Part shown: in pieces, positions 33,466 to 42,401 of the stretch
How positions within the stretch are numbered: the stretch's first letter is position 1
Layout of the letters: each line of letters starts with the position of its first letter
Source of the DNA: an uncultured Blautia sp.
GTDB lineage: Bacteria > Bacillota > Clostridia > Lachnospirales > Lachnospiraceae
DNA length: 64,000 bases
Direction of reading: 5' to 3'
NCBI GenBank assembly: GCA_900541985.1
Contig: UQLX01000010.1
Location: 9,044-73,043, forward strand
Notes under the pieces: generated by a model
What the model was told of the DNA's origin: nothing
Database searches by the model: none
Seen by the model: only the letters and a program-made list of their open reading frames with translations
Translations under genes and position numbers: made by a program

Positions 33466-34993
33466 CATTAGCGAAAATCATGTATATATAGCCATTGATC
33501 TGAAGTCCTTTTATGCTTCTGTGGAATGTCGGGAGCGGGGACTGGATCCCATGAAAACAAATCTTGTAGTGGCAGATGCCAGCCGTACGGAAAAAACCAT
33601 CTGTCTGGCAGTGTCCCCATCCATGAAGGCATACGGCATCCCGGGCCGCCCCAGACTTTTTGAGGTGGTGCAGAAGGTGAAAGAAGTCAATGCCAGAAGG
33701 AAAAAGCTTGCTCCGGGAGGAGAATTTGCCGGTTCTTCTTATATGGCAGAGGATCTGGAGCGCTATCCGGAACTGGAGGTCAGTTATATAGCCGCTCCGC
33801 CCCGGATGGCATTTTATATGGAATACAGCACCCGGATCGTGGACATTTATCTGAAATATATTGCAATGGAGGATATCCATATTTACTCCATTGACGAGGT
33901 CTTTATTGATGCCACACACTATCTGAAAAGCTACGGGCTTACTGCCAGAGAACTTGCCATGAAGATGATCCGTGACGTACTGCAGGCAACCGGGATCACA
34001 GCAACGGCAGGAATCGGCACAAATCTTTACCTTTGCAAGATCGCCATGGACATTGTGGCAAAACATATCGAACCGGATGAGTACGGAGTACGGATCGCAG
34101 AGCTTGATGAAATGTCCTACCGGAGGCTTTTGTGGGATCATCAGCCGCTGACGGACTTCTGGCGTGTGGGAAAAGGCTATGAGAAAAAGCTGAAAGCAAA
34201 CGGCATGTTTACCATGGGAGACATTGCCAGATGCTCCCTGGGAGGCCCGGGGGATTTCTATAACGAAGATCTTCTTTATGAGCTTTTTGGCATTAATGCA
34301 GAGCTTCTGATCGATCATGCCTGGGGATGGGAACCCTGCACGATTGCAGATATCAAAGAATATAAGCCGTCCACCAACAGCATTGGATCCGGACAGGTAC
34401 TGCCCTGTCCCTATACCTTTGAGCAGGCGCGCCTGGTGATCCGGGAAATGACGGATCTTCTTGTCCTTGATCTGGTGGATAAGCGGCTGGTCACAGATCA
34501 GCTGACGCTGACGGTAGGGTATGATATTGAAAATCTGACAGATGCCGGTCGGAAAAAGGATTATAAGGGTGAGATTAAGGTGGACCGCTATGGGAGAAAG
34601 ATTCCCAGACATGCTCATGGAACAGTAAATCTGGACAGTCAGACTTCTTCCACAAAGAAGATCACCGATGCGGTGATGGGACTTTATGACCGGATCATGG
34701 ACAAAAAGCTTCTGATTCGCCGGATGTATCTGGCTGCCAATAAGGTAGTGCCGGAAACCGCAGTGAAACAGAAGGAAACCTTTGAGCAGCTGGATCTTTT
34801 TACAGACTATGAAGCCCTGGAAAAGCAAAGGCAGAAAGAAAAGGAGCTTCTGGAAAGAGAGCGTAAGATGCAGCAGGCCATGCTGGATATCAAGAAAAAA
34901 TTCGGGAAGAATGCCATATTAAAGGGAATGAATCTGCAGGAAGGGGCTACCGCCAAAGACCGTAATTCCAGGATCGGAGGGCATAAAGCATAA
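33458..34993 (+). CDS. Y-family DNA polymerase (UvrX/DinB-like)
   Basis: 511 residues from the ATG at 33458 (AAAGGTG upstream); the GTG at 33455 is an alternative. It is a lesion-bypass polymerase: IDLKSFYASVECRERGLDP holds the first metal Asp and IYSIDEVFIDAT the second acid pair. Compared with DinB (about 350-400 aa) it has a longer middle and a charged helical tail (KQRQKEKELLERERKMQQAM), as in the UvrX group carried on phages and plasmids with YolD. Start overlaps the HAD gene. No LexA box could be recognised before the operon. Confidence 0.88.
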   Translation: MSDISENHVYIAIDLKSFYASVECRERGLDPMKTNLVVADASRTEKTICLAVSPSMKAYGIPGRPRLFEVVQKVKEVNARRKKLAPGGEFAGSSYMAEDLERYPELEVSYIAAPPRMAFYMEYSTRIVDIYLKYIAMEDIHIYSIDEVFIDATHYLKSYGLTARELAMKMIRDVLQATGITATAGIGTNLYLCKIAMDIVAKHIEPDEYGVRIAELDEMSYRRLLWDHQPLTDFWRVGKGYEKKLKANGMFTMGDIARCSLGGPGDFYNEDLLYELFGINAELLIDHAWGWEPCTIADIKEYKPSTNSIGSGQVLPCPYTFEQARLVIREMTDLLVLDLVDKRLVTDQLTLTVGYDIENLTDAGRKKDYKGEIKVDRYGRKIPRHAHGTVNLDSQTSSTKKITDAVMGLYDRIMDKKLLIRRMYLAANKVVPETAVKQKETFEQLDLFTDYEALEKQRQKEKELLERERKMQQAMLDIKKKFGKNAILKGMNLQEGATAKDRNSRIGGHKA

Positions 34994-34998
34994 ATAAG

Positions 34999-35433
34999 AT
35001 GAAAAATTATTTTGGAGAAAGCCATAAATATGATGATATCATCCATCTTCCCCATCATGTGTCAGATAAACGGCCGCAGATGCCTGTTCTGGACCGGGCG
35101 GCTCAGTTTGCGCCGTTTGCCGCTCTGACCGGATACGGAGAGGCGGTAAAGGAAACGGCAAGGCTGACAGAACGCCGGATTCAGCCGGATGAGGAAGCTT
35201 TGGACATCCTGAACCGCCGGCTGGAATTTATCAAAGAGCATATCGGTGAGCACCCGGAGGTCTCTGTTTGCTTTTTTCGCCCGGATCTCCGTAAGGAGGG
35301 CGGGGCATATGTGACGGTCAGCGGAACCGTAAAAAAGCTGGATGAGTTCCGGCACAGGCTGATCCTTGCAGATGAGACGGAAATCCCTTTTGAGGATCTG
35401 TGGGAGATCGTATTTATGGATACCGCCCCTTGA
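34999..35433 (+). CDS. YolD-like protein
   Basis: 144 residues, beginning 5 bases after the polymerase stop. DDIIHLPHHVSDKRPQMP and RAAQFAPFAALTGYGEAVKE are typical of YolD-like proteins, which replace UmuD as partner of Y-family polymerases. The C-terminal part is a beta domain (GAYVTVSGTVKKLDEFRHRL). The pairing supports a DNA damage bypass cassette. There is no strong ribosome site, so translation is probably coupled. Confidence 0.88.
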   Translation: MKNYFGESHKYDDIIHLPHHVSDKRPQMPVLDRAAQFAPFAALTGYGEAVKETARLTERRIQPDEEALDILNRRLEFIKEHIGEHPEVSVCFFRPDLRKEGGAYVTVSGTVKKLDEFRHRLILADETEIPFEDLWEIVFMDTAP

Positions 35434-35459
35434 CCATAAAAGGAGGAAGGCGGTACAAT
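35430..35459 (+). promoter_or_regulatory. Promoter of bcp-yaaA
   Basis: TTGACC (35430-35435), 18 bases, TACAAT (35454-35459), overlapping the YolD stop codon. I see no clear PerR box next to it. Confidence 0.5.
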
Positions 35460-35493
35460 AGGATATAAATCACAATCGAAGGAGGAAACGGCA

Positions 35494-35949
35494 ATGTTGG
35501 AGATTGGAACAAAGGCACCGGATTTTACGCTTCCGGATCAGAACGGTGACATGCATACACTGGAAGAATACAGAGGGAAAAAAGTTATCTTATATTTTTA
35601 TCCCAGAGACAATACACCGGGGTGCACCAAGCAGGCCTGTGGTTTTGGAGAGCTTTATCCCCAGTTTACAGAAAAGGGTGCGGTTGTACTGGGAGTCAGC
35701 AAGGACAGTGTGGCCTCTCACAAAAAATTTGAGACAAAATACAACCTGCCTTTTACACTTCTTTCTGATACAGAGCTTACCTGCATTCAGGCATATGATG
35801 TGTGGAAAGAAAAAAACATGTACGGCAAAAAGACTATGGGTGTCGTGCGAACCACCTATCTGATCGATGAAGAGGGCATGATCGTTAAGGCATTTGGAAA
35901 GGTAAAAGCTGCAGAAAATCCGGCACAGATGCTGGGAGAGCTTTCTTAA
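35494..35949 (+). CDS. bcp: Thioredoxin-dependent peroxiredoxin (Bcp/PrxQ)
   Basis: 151 residues. It reduces hydrogen peroxide and organic peroxides using thioredoxin. DNTPGCTKQACGF has the peroxidatic Cys and, five residues on, the resolving Cys, the one-subunit PrxQ type. APDFTLPDQNGD opens the fold. AAGGAGG precedes the start. It is followed directly by yaaA, another peroxide gene. Confidence 0.95.
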   Translation: MLEIGTKAPDFTLPDQNGDMHTLEEYRGKKVILYFYPRDNTPGCTKQACGFGELYPQFTEKGAVVLGVSKDSVASHKKFETKYNLPFTLLSDTELTCIQAYDVWKEKNMYGKKTMGVVRTTYLIDEEGMIVKAFGKVKAAENPAQMLGELS

Positions 35950-36693
35950 ATGAAGATCATCATATCACCTGCGAAAAAAATGAATGTGGATACGGATACC
36001 TATGGAGTGACAGGGCTTCCGGTATTTCTGGAGGACACAAAGATTCTGATGAAAGAGATCCAAAAGCTGAGTCTTTCCGATGCTCAGGCGTTATGGAAAT
36101 GCAATGACAGGCTGGCTGAACTGAATTACGCACGTTTTCAGGAAATGGATCTGGAGAGGAACCTTACACCGGCAGTGCTGACCTATGAAGGTCTCCAGTA
36201 TCAGCATATGGCTCCTGAGGTTTTTTCAGAGGAAGCGCTTACATATATAGAAGAAAACCTCCGGATCCTGTCCGGATTTTACGGAGTCCTGAAGCCTTTT
36301 GACGGTGTGACACCCTACCGTCTGGAAATGCAGGCAAAGCTGTCCGTACACGGAAAAAAAGACCTTTATGATTTCTGGGGAGAGCGGCTGTACCGGGAAC
36401 TGACGGATGGAGATCATCTGATCCTGAATCTGGCATCGAAAGAGTATGCAAAGGCAGTAGAAAAATATCTGACGCCGGAGGACCGGTTCATCACAGTGGA
36501 ATTTGGAGAGTGGAAAAACGGAAAAGTAAAGCAGAAAGCAACTCTGGCAAAAATGGCAAGAGGTGAGATGGTGCGTTTTATGGCAGAAAATCACATTCAG
36601 GAGCCGGAAGAGATCAAGGCCTTTCATGAATTGGGATTTTCCTGTGAAGAAACGCTGTCTGATGAGAAGAAATTCGTTTTTATTGCAGGATAA
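35950..36693 (+). CDS. yaaA: Peroxide stress protein YaaA
   Basis: 247 residues, starting on the base after the bcp stop. The family mark is IIISPAKKMN at the N-terminus, then RILSGFYGVLKPFDGVTPYR, HLILNLASKEYAKAV and ARGEMVRFMAE. YaaA (DUF328) limits free iron and DNA damage during peroxide stress and binds DNA. The tight link to bcp supports a peroxide-defence unit. Confidence 0.95.
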   Translation: MKIIISPAKKMNVDTDTYGVTGLPVFLEDTKILMKEIQKLSLSDAQALWKCNDRLAELNYARFQEMDLERNLTPAVLTYEGLQYQHMAPEVFSEEALTYIEENLRILSGFYGVLKPFDGVTPYRLEMQAKLSVHGKKDLYDFWGERLYRELTDGDHLILNLASKEYAKAVEKYLTPEDRFITVEFGEWKNGKVKQKATLAKMARGEMVRFMAENHIQEPEEIKAFHELGFSCEETLSDEKKFVFIAG

Positions 36694-36786
36694 TTCCAAA
36701 AAAAACAAATTACCCGTTTCATTTCATCTGCTTTTGATGTAAAATAAAGGCAGTATTGAATAAACAGTTGAAGGAGAGAAATCACT

Positions 36787-38367
36787 ATGATCAATTGGAG
36801 AAACTTTGACAGTCTTGCTTCTTATAAGGAAATCGCTGACGTAGAACGTGTGAATCTTGCAGAAGCAATGACAGGAGAAAACGGCGCAGAACGTGTAAAA
36901 AATTACAGTGTTCCTATGGCTGCAGGCCTTGCCTATAACTATGCTGCAAAGCAGGTAGATGAAAAAGTACTGGCTGCTCTTGAGAAGCTTGCAGAGGAAG
37001 CGCAGCTTACTGAGAAATACAAAGCCCTGTATAACGGTGAGGTTATCAATACCGGTGAGAAACGTCTTGTCCTTCATCAGCTTACCCGCGGACAGTTAGG
37101 TGATGCTGTTGTTGCCGATGATGTAGATAAGCGTGCTTTTTATGTAGAGCAGCAGAACAGGATCGCGGACTTTGCAAAGAAGGTTCATGCAGGAGAGATC
37201 ACAAATGCAGCAGGAGAGAAGTTTACTACGGTTGTTCAGATCGGTATCGGCGGAAGCGATCTTGGCCCCCGTGCAATGTATCTTGCACTGGAAAACTGGG
37301 CTAAGAAAAATAACACCTTCAAAATGGAAGCAAAATTCATCAGCAACGTAGATCCGGATGATGCGGCAGCAGTGCTCAATTCTATTGATGTTGCACATTC
37401 TATTTTTGTACTTGTTTCCAAATCCGGAACAACACTGGAGACTCTGACAAATGAGTCCTTTGTAAAAGATGCATTGAAGAATGCAGGTCTGGATGCATCC
37501 AGACATATGATCGCAGTTACCAGCGAGACTTCTCCTCTGGCAAAGAGCGATGATTATCTGACAGCGTTCTTTATGGACGATTATATCGGAGGCCGTTTCT
37601 CTTCCACATCCGCAGTTGGCGGCGCAGTATTATCTCTGGCATTTGGACCGGAAGTATTTGCACAGTTCCTGGAAGGTGCAGCAGAGGAAGACAGACTTGC
37701 CATGAATACAGAACTTCGGGAGAATCCGGACATGCTGGATGCCCTGATCGGCGTGTACGAGCGCAATGTACTCGGATATCCGGCAACTGCAGTACTTCCG
37801 TACTCTCAGGCACTGAGCCGTTTCCCGGCACATCTGCAGCAGCTTGACATGGAGTCCAATGGTAAATCTGTAAACCGTTTTGGCGAGCCGGTAGATTATG
37901 TGACCGGTCCGGTGATCTTCGGTGAGCCGGGAACCAACGGACAGCATTCCTTCTATCAGCTTCTTCATCAGGGAACAGATATCGTACCGCTTCAGTTTGT
38001 CGGATTTAAAAACAGCCAGATCGGCACCGATGTTGTGATCCAGGGAAGCACAAGCCAGCAGAAGCTCTGCGCAAACGTAGTGGCTCAGATCGTTGCTTTT
38101 GCATGCGGCAAAGCAGACGAGAACCGCAACAAAAACTTTGAGGGAGGACGCCCGTCCAGTATTATTGTGGGCGAGTCACTGACACCTCAGGCTCTTGGAG
38201 CGCTTCTGGCACACTTTGAGAACAAGATCATGTTCCAGGGATTTGTATGGAACGTAAACAGCTTTGACCAGGAAGGCGTACAGCTTGGTAAGGTTCTTGC
38301 AAAACGTGTGCTTGCACATGAGACAGACGGAGCACTGAAAGAGTTCAGCGATCTTCTGAATATCTGA
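36787..38367 (+). CDS. pgi: Glucose-6-phosphate isomerase
   Basis: 526 residues. It interconverts glucose-6-phosphate and fructose-6-phosphate in glycolysis. QIGIGGSDLGPRAM, VLVSKSGTTLETLTNE, GGRFSSTSAVGG and FGEPGTNGQHSFYQLLHQG are the sugar-phosphate and catalytic blocks. TGAAGGAGAG precedes the start. It is alone, closed by a strong terminator, just before the sugar operon that draws on glucose-1-phosphate. Confidence 0.97.
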   Translation: MINWRNFDSLASYKEIADVERVNLAEAMTGENGAERVKNYSVPMAAGLAYNYAAKQVDEKVLAALEKLAEEAQLTEKYKALYNGEVINTGEKRLVLHQLTRGQLGDAVVADDVDKRAFYVEQQNRIADFAKKVHAGEITNAAGEKFTTVVQIGIGGSDLGPRAMYLALENWAKKNNTFKMEAKFISNVDPDDAAAVLNSIDVAHSIFVLVSKSGTTLETLTNESFVKDALKNAGLDASRHMIAVTSETSPLAKSDDYLTAFFMDDYIGGRFSSTSAVGGAVLSLAFGPEVFAQFLEGAAEEDRLAMNTELRENPDMLDALIGVYERNVLGYPATAVLPYSQALSRFPAHLQQLDMESNGKSVNRFGEPVDYVTGPVIFGEPGTNGQHSFYQLLHQGTDIVPLQFVGFKNSQIGTDVVIQGSTSQQKLCANVVAQIVAFACGKADENRNKNFEGGRPSSIIVGESLTPQALGALLAHFENKIMFQGFVWNVNSFDQEGVQLGKVLAKRVLAHETDGALKEFSDLLNI

Positions 38368-38434
38368 CAGGATACGGTGGTCTCTGCAACAGGAGACGGA
38401 AATAACCGGTATTTGCACATAGAATAAAATACAG

Positions 38435-38482
38435 GCAGAGACAGTTGACTGTGAAAAACACAGAAAACTGTCTCTGCTTTTT
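38435..38482 (+). terminator. Terminator after pgi
   Basis: GCAGAGACAGTT (38435-38446) and AACTGTCTCTGC (38466-38477), then TTTTT. The loop includes a second CTGTG/CACAG pairing. Confidence 0.88.
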
Positions 38483-38543
38483 GTCAGGATATGGGAAAAA
38501 TCCAGTATCCCCCTCTGATCCTGCAAGGTTTTGGGCGGAAACC

Positions 38544-38572
38544 TTGCCACACTGCTTAAAGAATAGTATAAT
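38544..38572 (+). promoter_or_regulatory. Promoter of the sugar/glycosylation operon
   Basis: TTGCCA (38544-38549), 17 bases, TATAAT (38567-38572), about 40 bases before rfbG. It is the only clear promoter before the nine closely packed genes up to 50670. Confidence 0.8.
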
Positions 38573-38612
38573 ACTCATAACTATGAAAAGTTAAATCAAC
38601 AGGAGATTTCAG

Positions 38613-39683
38613 TTGTTTATGAAAAATTTTGACCTCAGTTTTTATAATGGAAAAAAAGTCCTGATAACAGGACATACAGGCTTTAAGGGAACCTGGCTTT
38701 GCCGTCTGCTTCTGGATGCAGGGGCGCAGGTGACCGGGTATTCCCTGGAACCGCCGACAGAACCGTCAATTTTTAATCTGGCAGATATGGGAAGCCAGAT
38801 GCACTCTGTGATCGGAGATATCCGGGATCTGGACAGGCTGATGGAAGTATTTCGGGAAACCCGGCCGGAGATCGTGCTCCATCTGGCAGCGCAGCCGATT
38901 GTGCGGGAGTCATATAAAAATCCCGTATACACTTATGAGACAAACGTAATAGGTACGGTGAACATTCTGGAATGTGTACGTCAGACAGAGACAGTCAGAT
39001 CTTTTCTGAATGTGACTACGGATAAGGTATATCATAACCGGGAATGGGAGTGGGGATATCGTGAAAATGATCCGCTGGACGGCTTCGATCCATATTCTAA
39101 CAGTAAATCCTGCTCTGAGCTTGTGACGCACAGCTACAAAAACTCATTTTTCGGAGAACGGGATACCAGGATTTCCACAGCCAGAGCCGGAAATGTGATC
39201 GGAGGCGGAGATTTTGCCGCAGACAGGATCATTCCGGACTGCATCCGTGCGGCATTGGAAGGAAAGCCTGTACAGGTAAGAAATCCTCATTCTACAAGGC
39301 CTTTCCAGCATGTATTGGAGCCTTTGTATGCGTATCTTATGATCGCTGCCCTGCAGTATGAGGACCAGAAGTATGAAGGCTATTATAACGTAGGCCCGGG
39401 AGATGAGGACTGTGTGACTACAGGAGAGCTGGTGGAGCTGTTCTGTGAAGCCTGGGGAGACGGCCAGACCTGGGAAAACCATTTTGCAGGCGGACCTCAT
39501 GAGGCAAATTTCCTGAAGCTGGACTGCTCCAGGCTGCGAAGTGTCTTCGGATGGAAACCGGCATGGGGAGTCCGTCAGGCAGTGGAAAAGACTGTAGAAT
39601 GGACAAAGGCATGGCAGTCCGGAGAAGACATCAATCTTATCATGAAAAAGCAGATCCGGGGTTTTCTGGATCAGATGAAATAG
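38613..39683 (+). CDS. rfbG: CDP-glucose 4,6-dehydratase
   Basis: 356 residues from TTG 38613, which stands 7 bases after AGGAG; the ATG at 38619 is 13 bases away, so TTG is the better start. It turns CDP-glucose into CDP-4-keto-6-deoxyglucose. The NAD-binding motif is TGHTGFKGTWL, typical of RfbG, with HLAAQPIVRESY, and VTTDKVYHNREW plus DPYSNSKSCSE carry the Thr, Tyr and Lys of the active site. First gene of the operon. Confidence 0.95.
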   Translation: MFMKNFDLSFYNGKKVLITGHTGFKGTWLCRLLLDAGAQVTGYSLEPPTEPSIFNLADMGSQMHSVIGDIRDLDRLMEVFRETRPEIVLHLAAQPIVRESYKNPVYTYETNVIGTVNILECVRQTETVRSFLNVTTDKVYHNREWEWGYRENDPLDGFDPYSNSKSCSELVTHSYKNSFFGERDTRISTARAGNVIGGGDFAADRIIPDCIRAALEGKPVQVRNPHSTRPFQHVLEPLYAYLMIAALQYEDQKYEGYYNVGPGDEDCVTTGELVELFCEAWGDGQTWENHFAGGPHEANFLKLDCSRLRSVFGWKPAWGVRQAVEKTVEWTKAWQSGEDINLIMKKQIRGFLDQMK

Positions 39684-39703
39684 AATAAAAGAGGAGACAG
39701 ACT

Positions 39704-41044
39704 ATGTTTGAAAATATGACAGAACAGCAGGCCAGGGAAGAAATCCTTGGTATGGTAGATGATTACTGCCAAAAATATCATAATCAGCAGAAGCCTTTTG
39801 AGGAGGGAGACAGGATCCCCTATGCTTCCAGAGTTTACGATTCCAGAGAGATGGTGAATCTGGTGGACAGTGCACTGGAGTTCTGGCTGACGGCAGGAAG
39901 ATATGCAGATCAGTTTGAGGAGAACTTTGCGAAATATCTGGGAGTACGTTTCTGCTCTCTGGTAAATTCCGGCTCTTCCGCAAACCTTCTTGCGTTTATG
40001 GCGCTGACCTCCCCTCTTCTTGGAGACCGTCAGGTGCTTCCAGGAGACGAGGTTATTACTGTGGCTGCAGGATTTCCAACAACAGTAGCACCTGTGATCC
40101 AGTATGGAGCGGTTCCGGTGTTCGTGGATGTGACCATTCCTCAGTATAATATCGATGTGACCCGTCTGGAAGAAGCGCTTTCTCCAAAAACAAAGGCAGT
40201 GATGATCGCGCATACACTGGGAAATCCTTTTGATCTGAAAGCACTGACAGATTTCTGTCAGGCGCATCAGCTGTGGCTGGTCGAGGATAACTGTGATGCC
40301 CTGGGCTCTGAGTATGAGATCAACGGCGAGAAAAAACTGACCGGAACGATTGGTGATATTGGAACCTCCAGTTTTTATCCGCCTCATCATATGACTATGG
40401 GAGAGGGCGGTGCTGTTTATACCAGAAATCCGCTGCTTCACAAGATCGTAAGATCTCTTCGCGACTGGGGACGTGACTGCCGCTGTCCGTCCGGAAAGGA
40501 CAATGTCTGCGGACATCGTTTTGACAGACAGTACGGAGAGCTTCCTCTGGGATACGATCACAAATATGTATATTCTCATTTTGGATACAATCTGAAGGCA
40601 ACAGATATGCAGGCGGCGGTAGGCTGTGCCCAGCTGGAGAAATTCCCGGGATTTGTAGAAAGAAGACGTCATAATTATGCCCGCCTCCGCAAAGCCCTGG
40701 AGGGTATGGAAGAAAAATTCGTCCTTCCGGAAGCATGCCCGAATTCAGATCCAAGCTGGTTCGGTTTCCTTCTTACCTGTAAAGAGGGCGTGGACAGAAA
40801 CAAGGTAGTTCCTTATATTGAAAGCAAAGGCGTCCAGACAAGGATGCTGTTTGCCGGAAATCTCACCAAGCATCCGTGCTTTGATCAGATGAGAGCAGAA
40901 GGAAAAGGCTACCGCATTGCCGGAACACTGGAAAACACAGACAGGATCATGCGTGATACCTTCTGGGTAGGCTTATATCCTGGAATGACAGACGAAAAGA
41001 TCGATTATATGGCAAAGGTGATCCGGGAGGCCGGAGAACTTTAA
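39704..41044 (+). CDS. rfbH: CDP-4-keto-6-deoxyglucose 3-dehydrase (E1)
   Basis: 446 residues. A PMP- and [2Fe-2S]-dependent enzyme that removes the C3 hydroxyl to give CDP-4-keto-3,6-dideoxyglucose after reduction. It is an aminotransferase-fold protein with His instead of the Schiff-base Lys: SSFYPPHHMTMGEGG. The iron-sulfur Cys lie in RDCRCPSGKDNVCG plus one earlier Cys (DNCDALG). It needs an electron donor (E3, RfbI), which I do not find in the window. GAGGAG precedes the start, 20 bases after rfbG. Confidence 0.95.
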   Translation: MFENMTEQQAREEILGMVDDYCQKYHNQQKPFEEGDRIPYASRVYDSREMVNLVDSALEFWLTAGRYADQFEENFAKYLGVRFCSLVNSGSSANLLAFMALTSPLLGDRQVLPGDEVITVAAGFPTTVAPVIQYGAVPVFVDVTIPQYNIDVTRLEEALSPKTKAVMIAHTLGNPFDLKALTDFCQAHQLWLVEDNCDALGSEYEINGEKKLTGTIGDIGTSSFYPPHHMTMGEGGAVYTRNPLLHKIVRSLRDWGRDCRCPSGKDNVCGHRFDRQYGELPLGYDHKYVYSHFGYNLKATDMQAAVGCAQLEKFPGFVERRRHNYARLRKALEGMEEKFVLPEACPNSDPSWFGFLLTCKEGVDRNKVVPYIESKGVQTRMLFAGNLTKHPCFDQMRAEGKGYRIAGTLENTDRIMRDTFWVGLYPGMTDEKIDYMAKVIREAGEL

Positions 41045-41068
41045 GAACAGCCGGGAAGGAACATGCAA

Positions 41069-42385
41069 ATGATAATTGATGAAAAGCTGCGCTGGTATGG
41101 TTTCTGGACTGTGGATCGCCTCAAGGGCGGAAAGGTCCGGAAATATTATGAGGAGATCCGGGACAGCTACAAAAAAGGAACTCCCGTAGACAGGACACAG
41201 GAAAAGATCCGTAAGCTGATTGCCCATGCAGTGCGTACCACGGAATTTTATAAGGATTTTGATCCGGATACTCCGCTGGAAAAAATGCCGGTAATGAATA
41301 AAGATGCTTACAGAAGCCACTATGAGGAATGTCAGTCCAGCGTTTACAAAGAAGCTTCCGACAACCGGATCATGTATACCAGCGGGTCTACAGGCACCCC
41401 CTTTGCCATGATCCAGAACCGCAACAAAATCCTTCACAATACAGCTGCCAGTATTTTTCTGGGAGCTGCGGGAGGCTATTATATCGGTATGAAAGAAGCT
41501 TTTATCCGTATGTGGGTGGGAGACCATGCAAAAAAGAGCTGGCTTTCCCGCACTGCAGAAAATCTGATCATGATGGACTGCTCCAATCTGGATGATGAGG
41601 CTCTTGGAAAAATGGTTTCTGTGATCCGGAAGAAAAAGGTAAAGTGTATCATTGGCTATTCCTCTGCTATCGGAGAACTGGGACGCTATATCGAAAAATA
41701 CCAGGTGGACACAAAAGATTTTTGTGTGAAAGCTATTCTTCCGATTTCAGAGAGTATGCCCGGCGAGGTCCGGAGAAATCTGGAAAAGATTTTCCGCTGT
41801 ACCGTGCGTTCCTGGTATTCCAATGAAGAAAACGGGATCATGGGACTTCAGCGGGAGGAAGACGAAAGCTACTATATAGATACGGAAAGCTATTATTATG
41901 AGATCCTGAAGCTTGACGGTGATGAACCGGCAGAACCCGGAGAACTGGGGCGTATCGTGATCACAGACCTTTATAATTATGCCATTCCTCTGATCCGTTA
42001 TGACAATGGAGATCTGGCAGTGGCAGAACGGAAGGAAAAAGACGGACGTTTCCGCCTGTATCTGAAGGAGCTGTACGGACGGCGGGGCGATATGATCTAC
42101 GACTGCAAGGGACGGATCGTTTCTCCTTTTGTGCTTCTGAACGGCCTTTCCATGGCGAAAGGGATCGACCAGTACCGTTTTATTCAGGAGGATGAAACCC
42201 GATATACTCTCTGGCTGAACGGAGACAAAGAGCAGATTGATGAAAAAGCCATCCTGGATTTTATCGGGCCGTATTTTGGAGAGGAAGCGGAAATTACCGT
42301 GGAATATGTGGACGAGATCCCGGTGCTGAATTCCGGAAAACGGAAATCCTTTGAGAACCGGTGTGAGAAATACATAAAAAAATAA
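41069..42385 (+). CDS. PaaK/CapK-like adenylate-forming enzyme 1
   Basis: 438 residues from the ATG at 41069, which is 8 bases from AAGGA; the ATG at 41063 is only 2 bases away. The acyl-AMP motif YTSGSTGTPFAM (about 109-120), the LYGRRGDMIYDCKGR hinge and the C-terminal domain resemble phenylacetate-CoA ligase and CapK. The protein may activate a carboxylic acid and pass it to CoA or a sugar. Homologues are common in capsule clusters, but their substrates are largely unknown. It lies between rfbH and the flippase, 24 bases after rfbH. Confidence 0.8.
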   Translation: MIIDEKLRWYGFWTVDRLKGGKVRKYYEEIRDSYKKGTPVDRTQEKIRKLIAHAVRTTEFYKDFDPDTPLEKMPVMNKDAYRSHYEECQSSVYKEASDNRIMYTSGSTGTPFAMIQNRNKILHNTAASIFLGAAGGYYIGMKEAFIRMWVGDHAKKSWLSRTAENLIMMDCSNLDDEALGKMVSVIRKKKVKCIIGYSSAIGELGRYIEKYQVDTKDFCVKAILPISESMPGEVRRNLEKIFRCTVRSWYSNEENGIMGLQREEDESYYIDTESYYYEILKLDGDEPAEPGELGRIVITDLYNYAIPLIRYDNGDLAVAERKEKDGRFRLYLKELYGRRGDMIYDCKGRIVSPFVLLNGLSMAKGIDQYRFIQEDETRYTLWLNGDKEQIDEKAILDFIGPYFGEEAEITVEYVDEIPVLNSGKRKSFENRCEKYIKK

Positions 42386-42401
42386 CTGGGGAGGGTGCTT
42401 T

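Noticed and set aside
33428..34828. 466-codon minus-strand frame opposite the Y-family polymerase
   Set aside because: Shadow of the real gene; no start signal and no recognisable domain.
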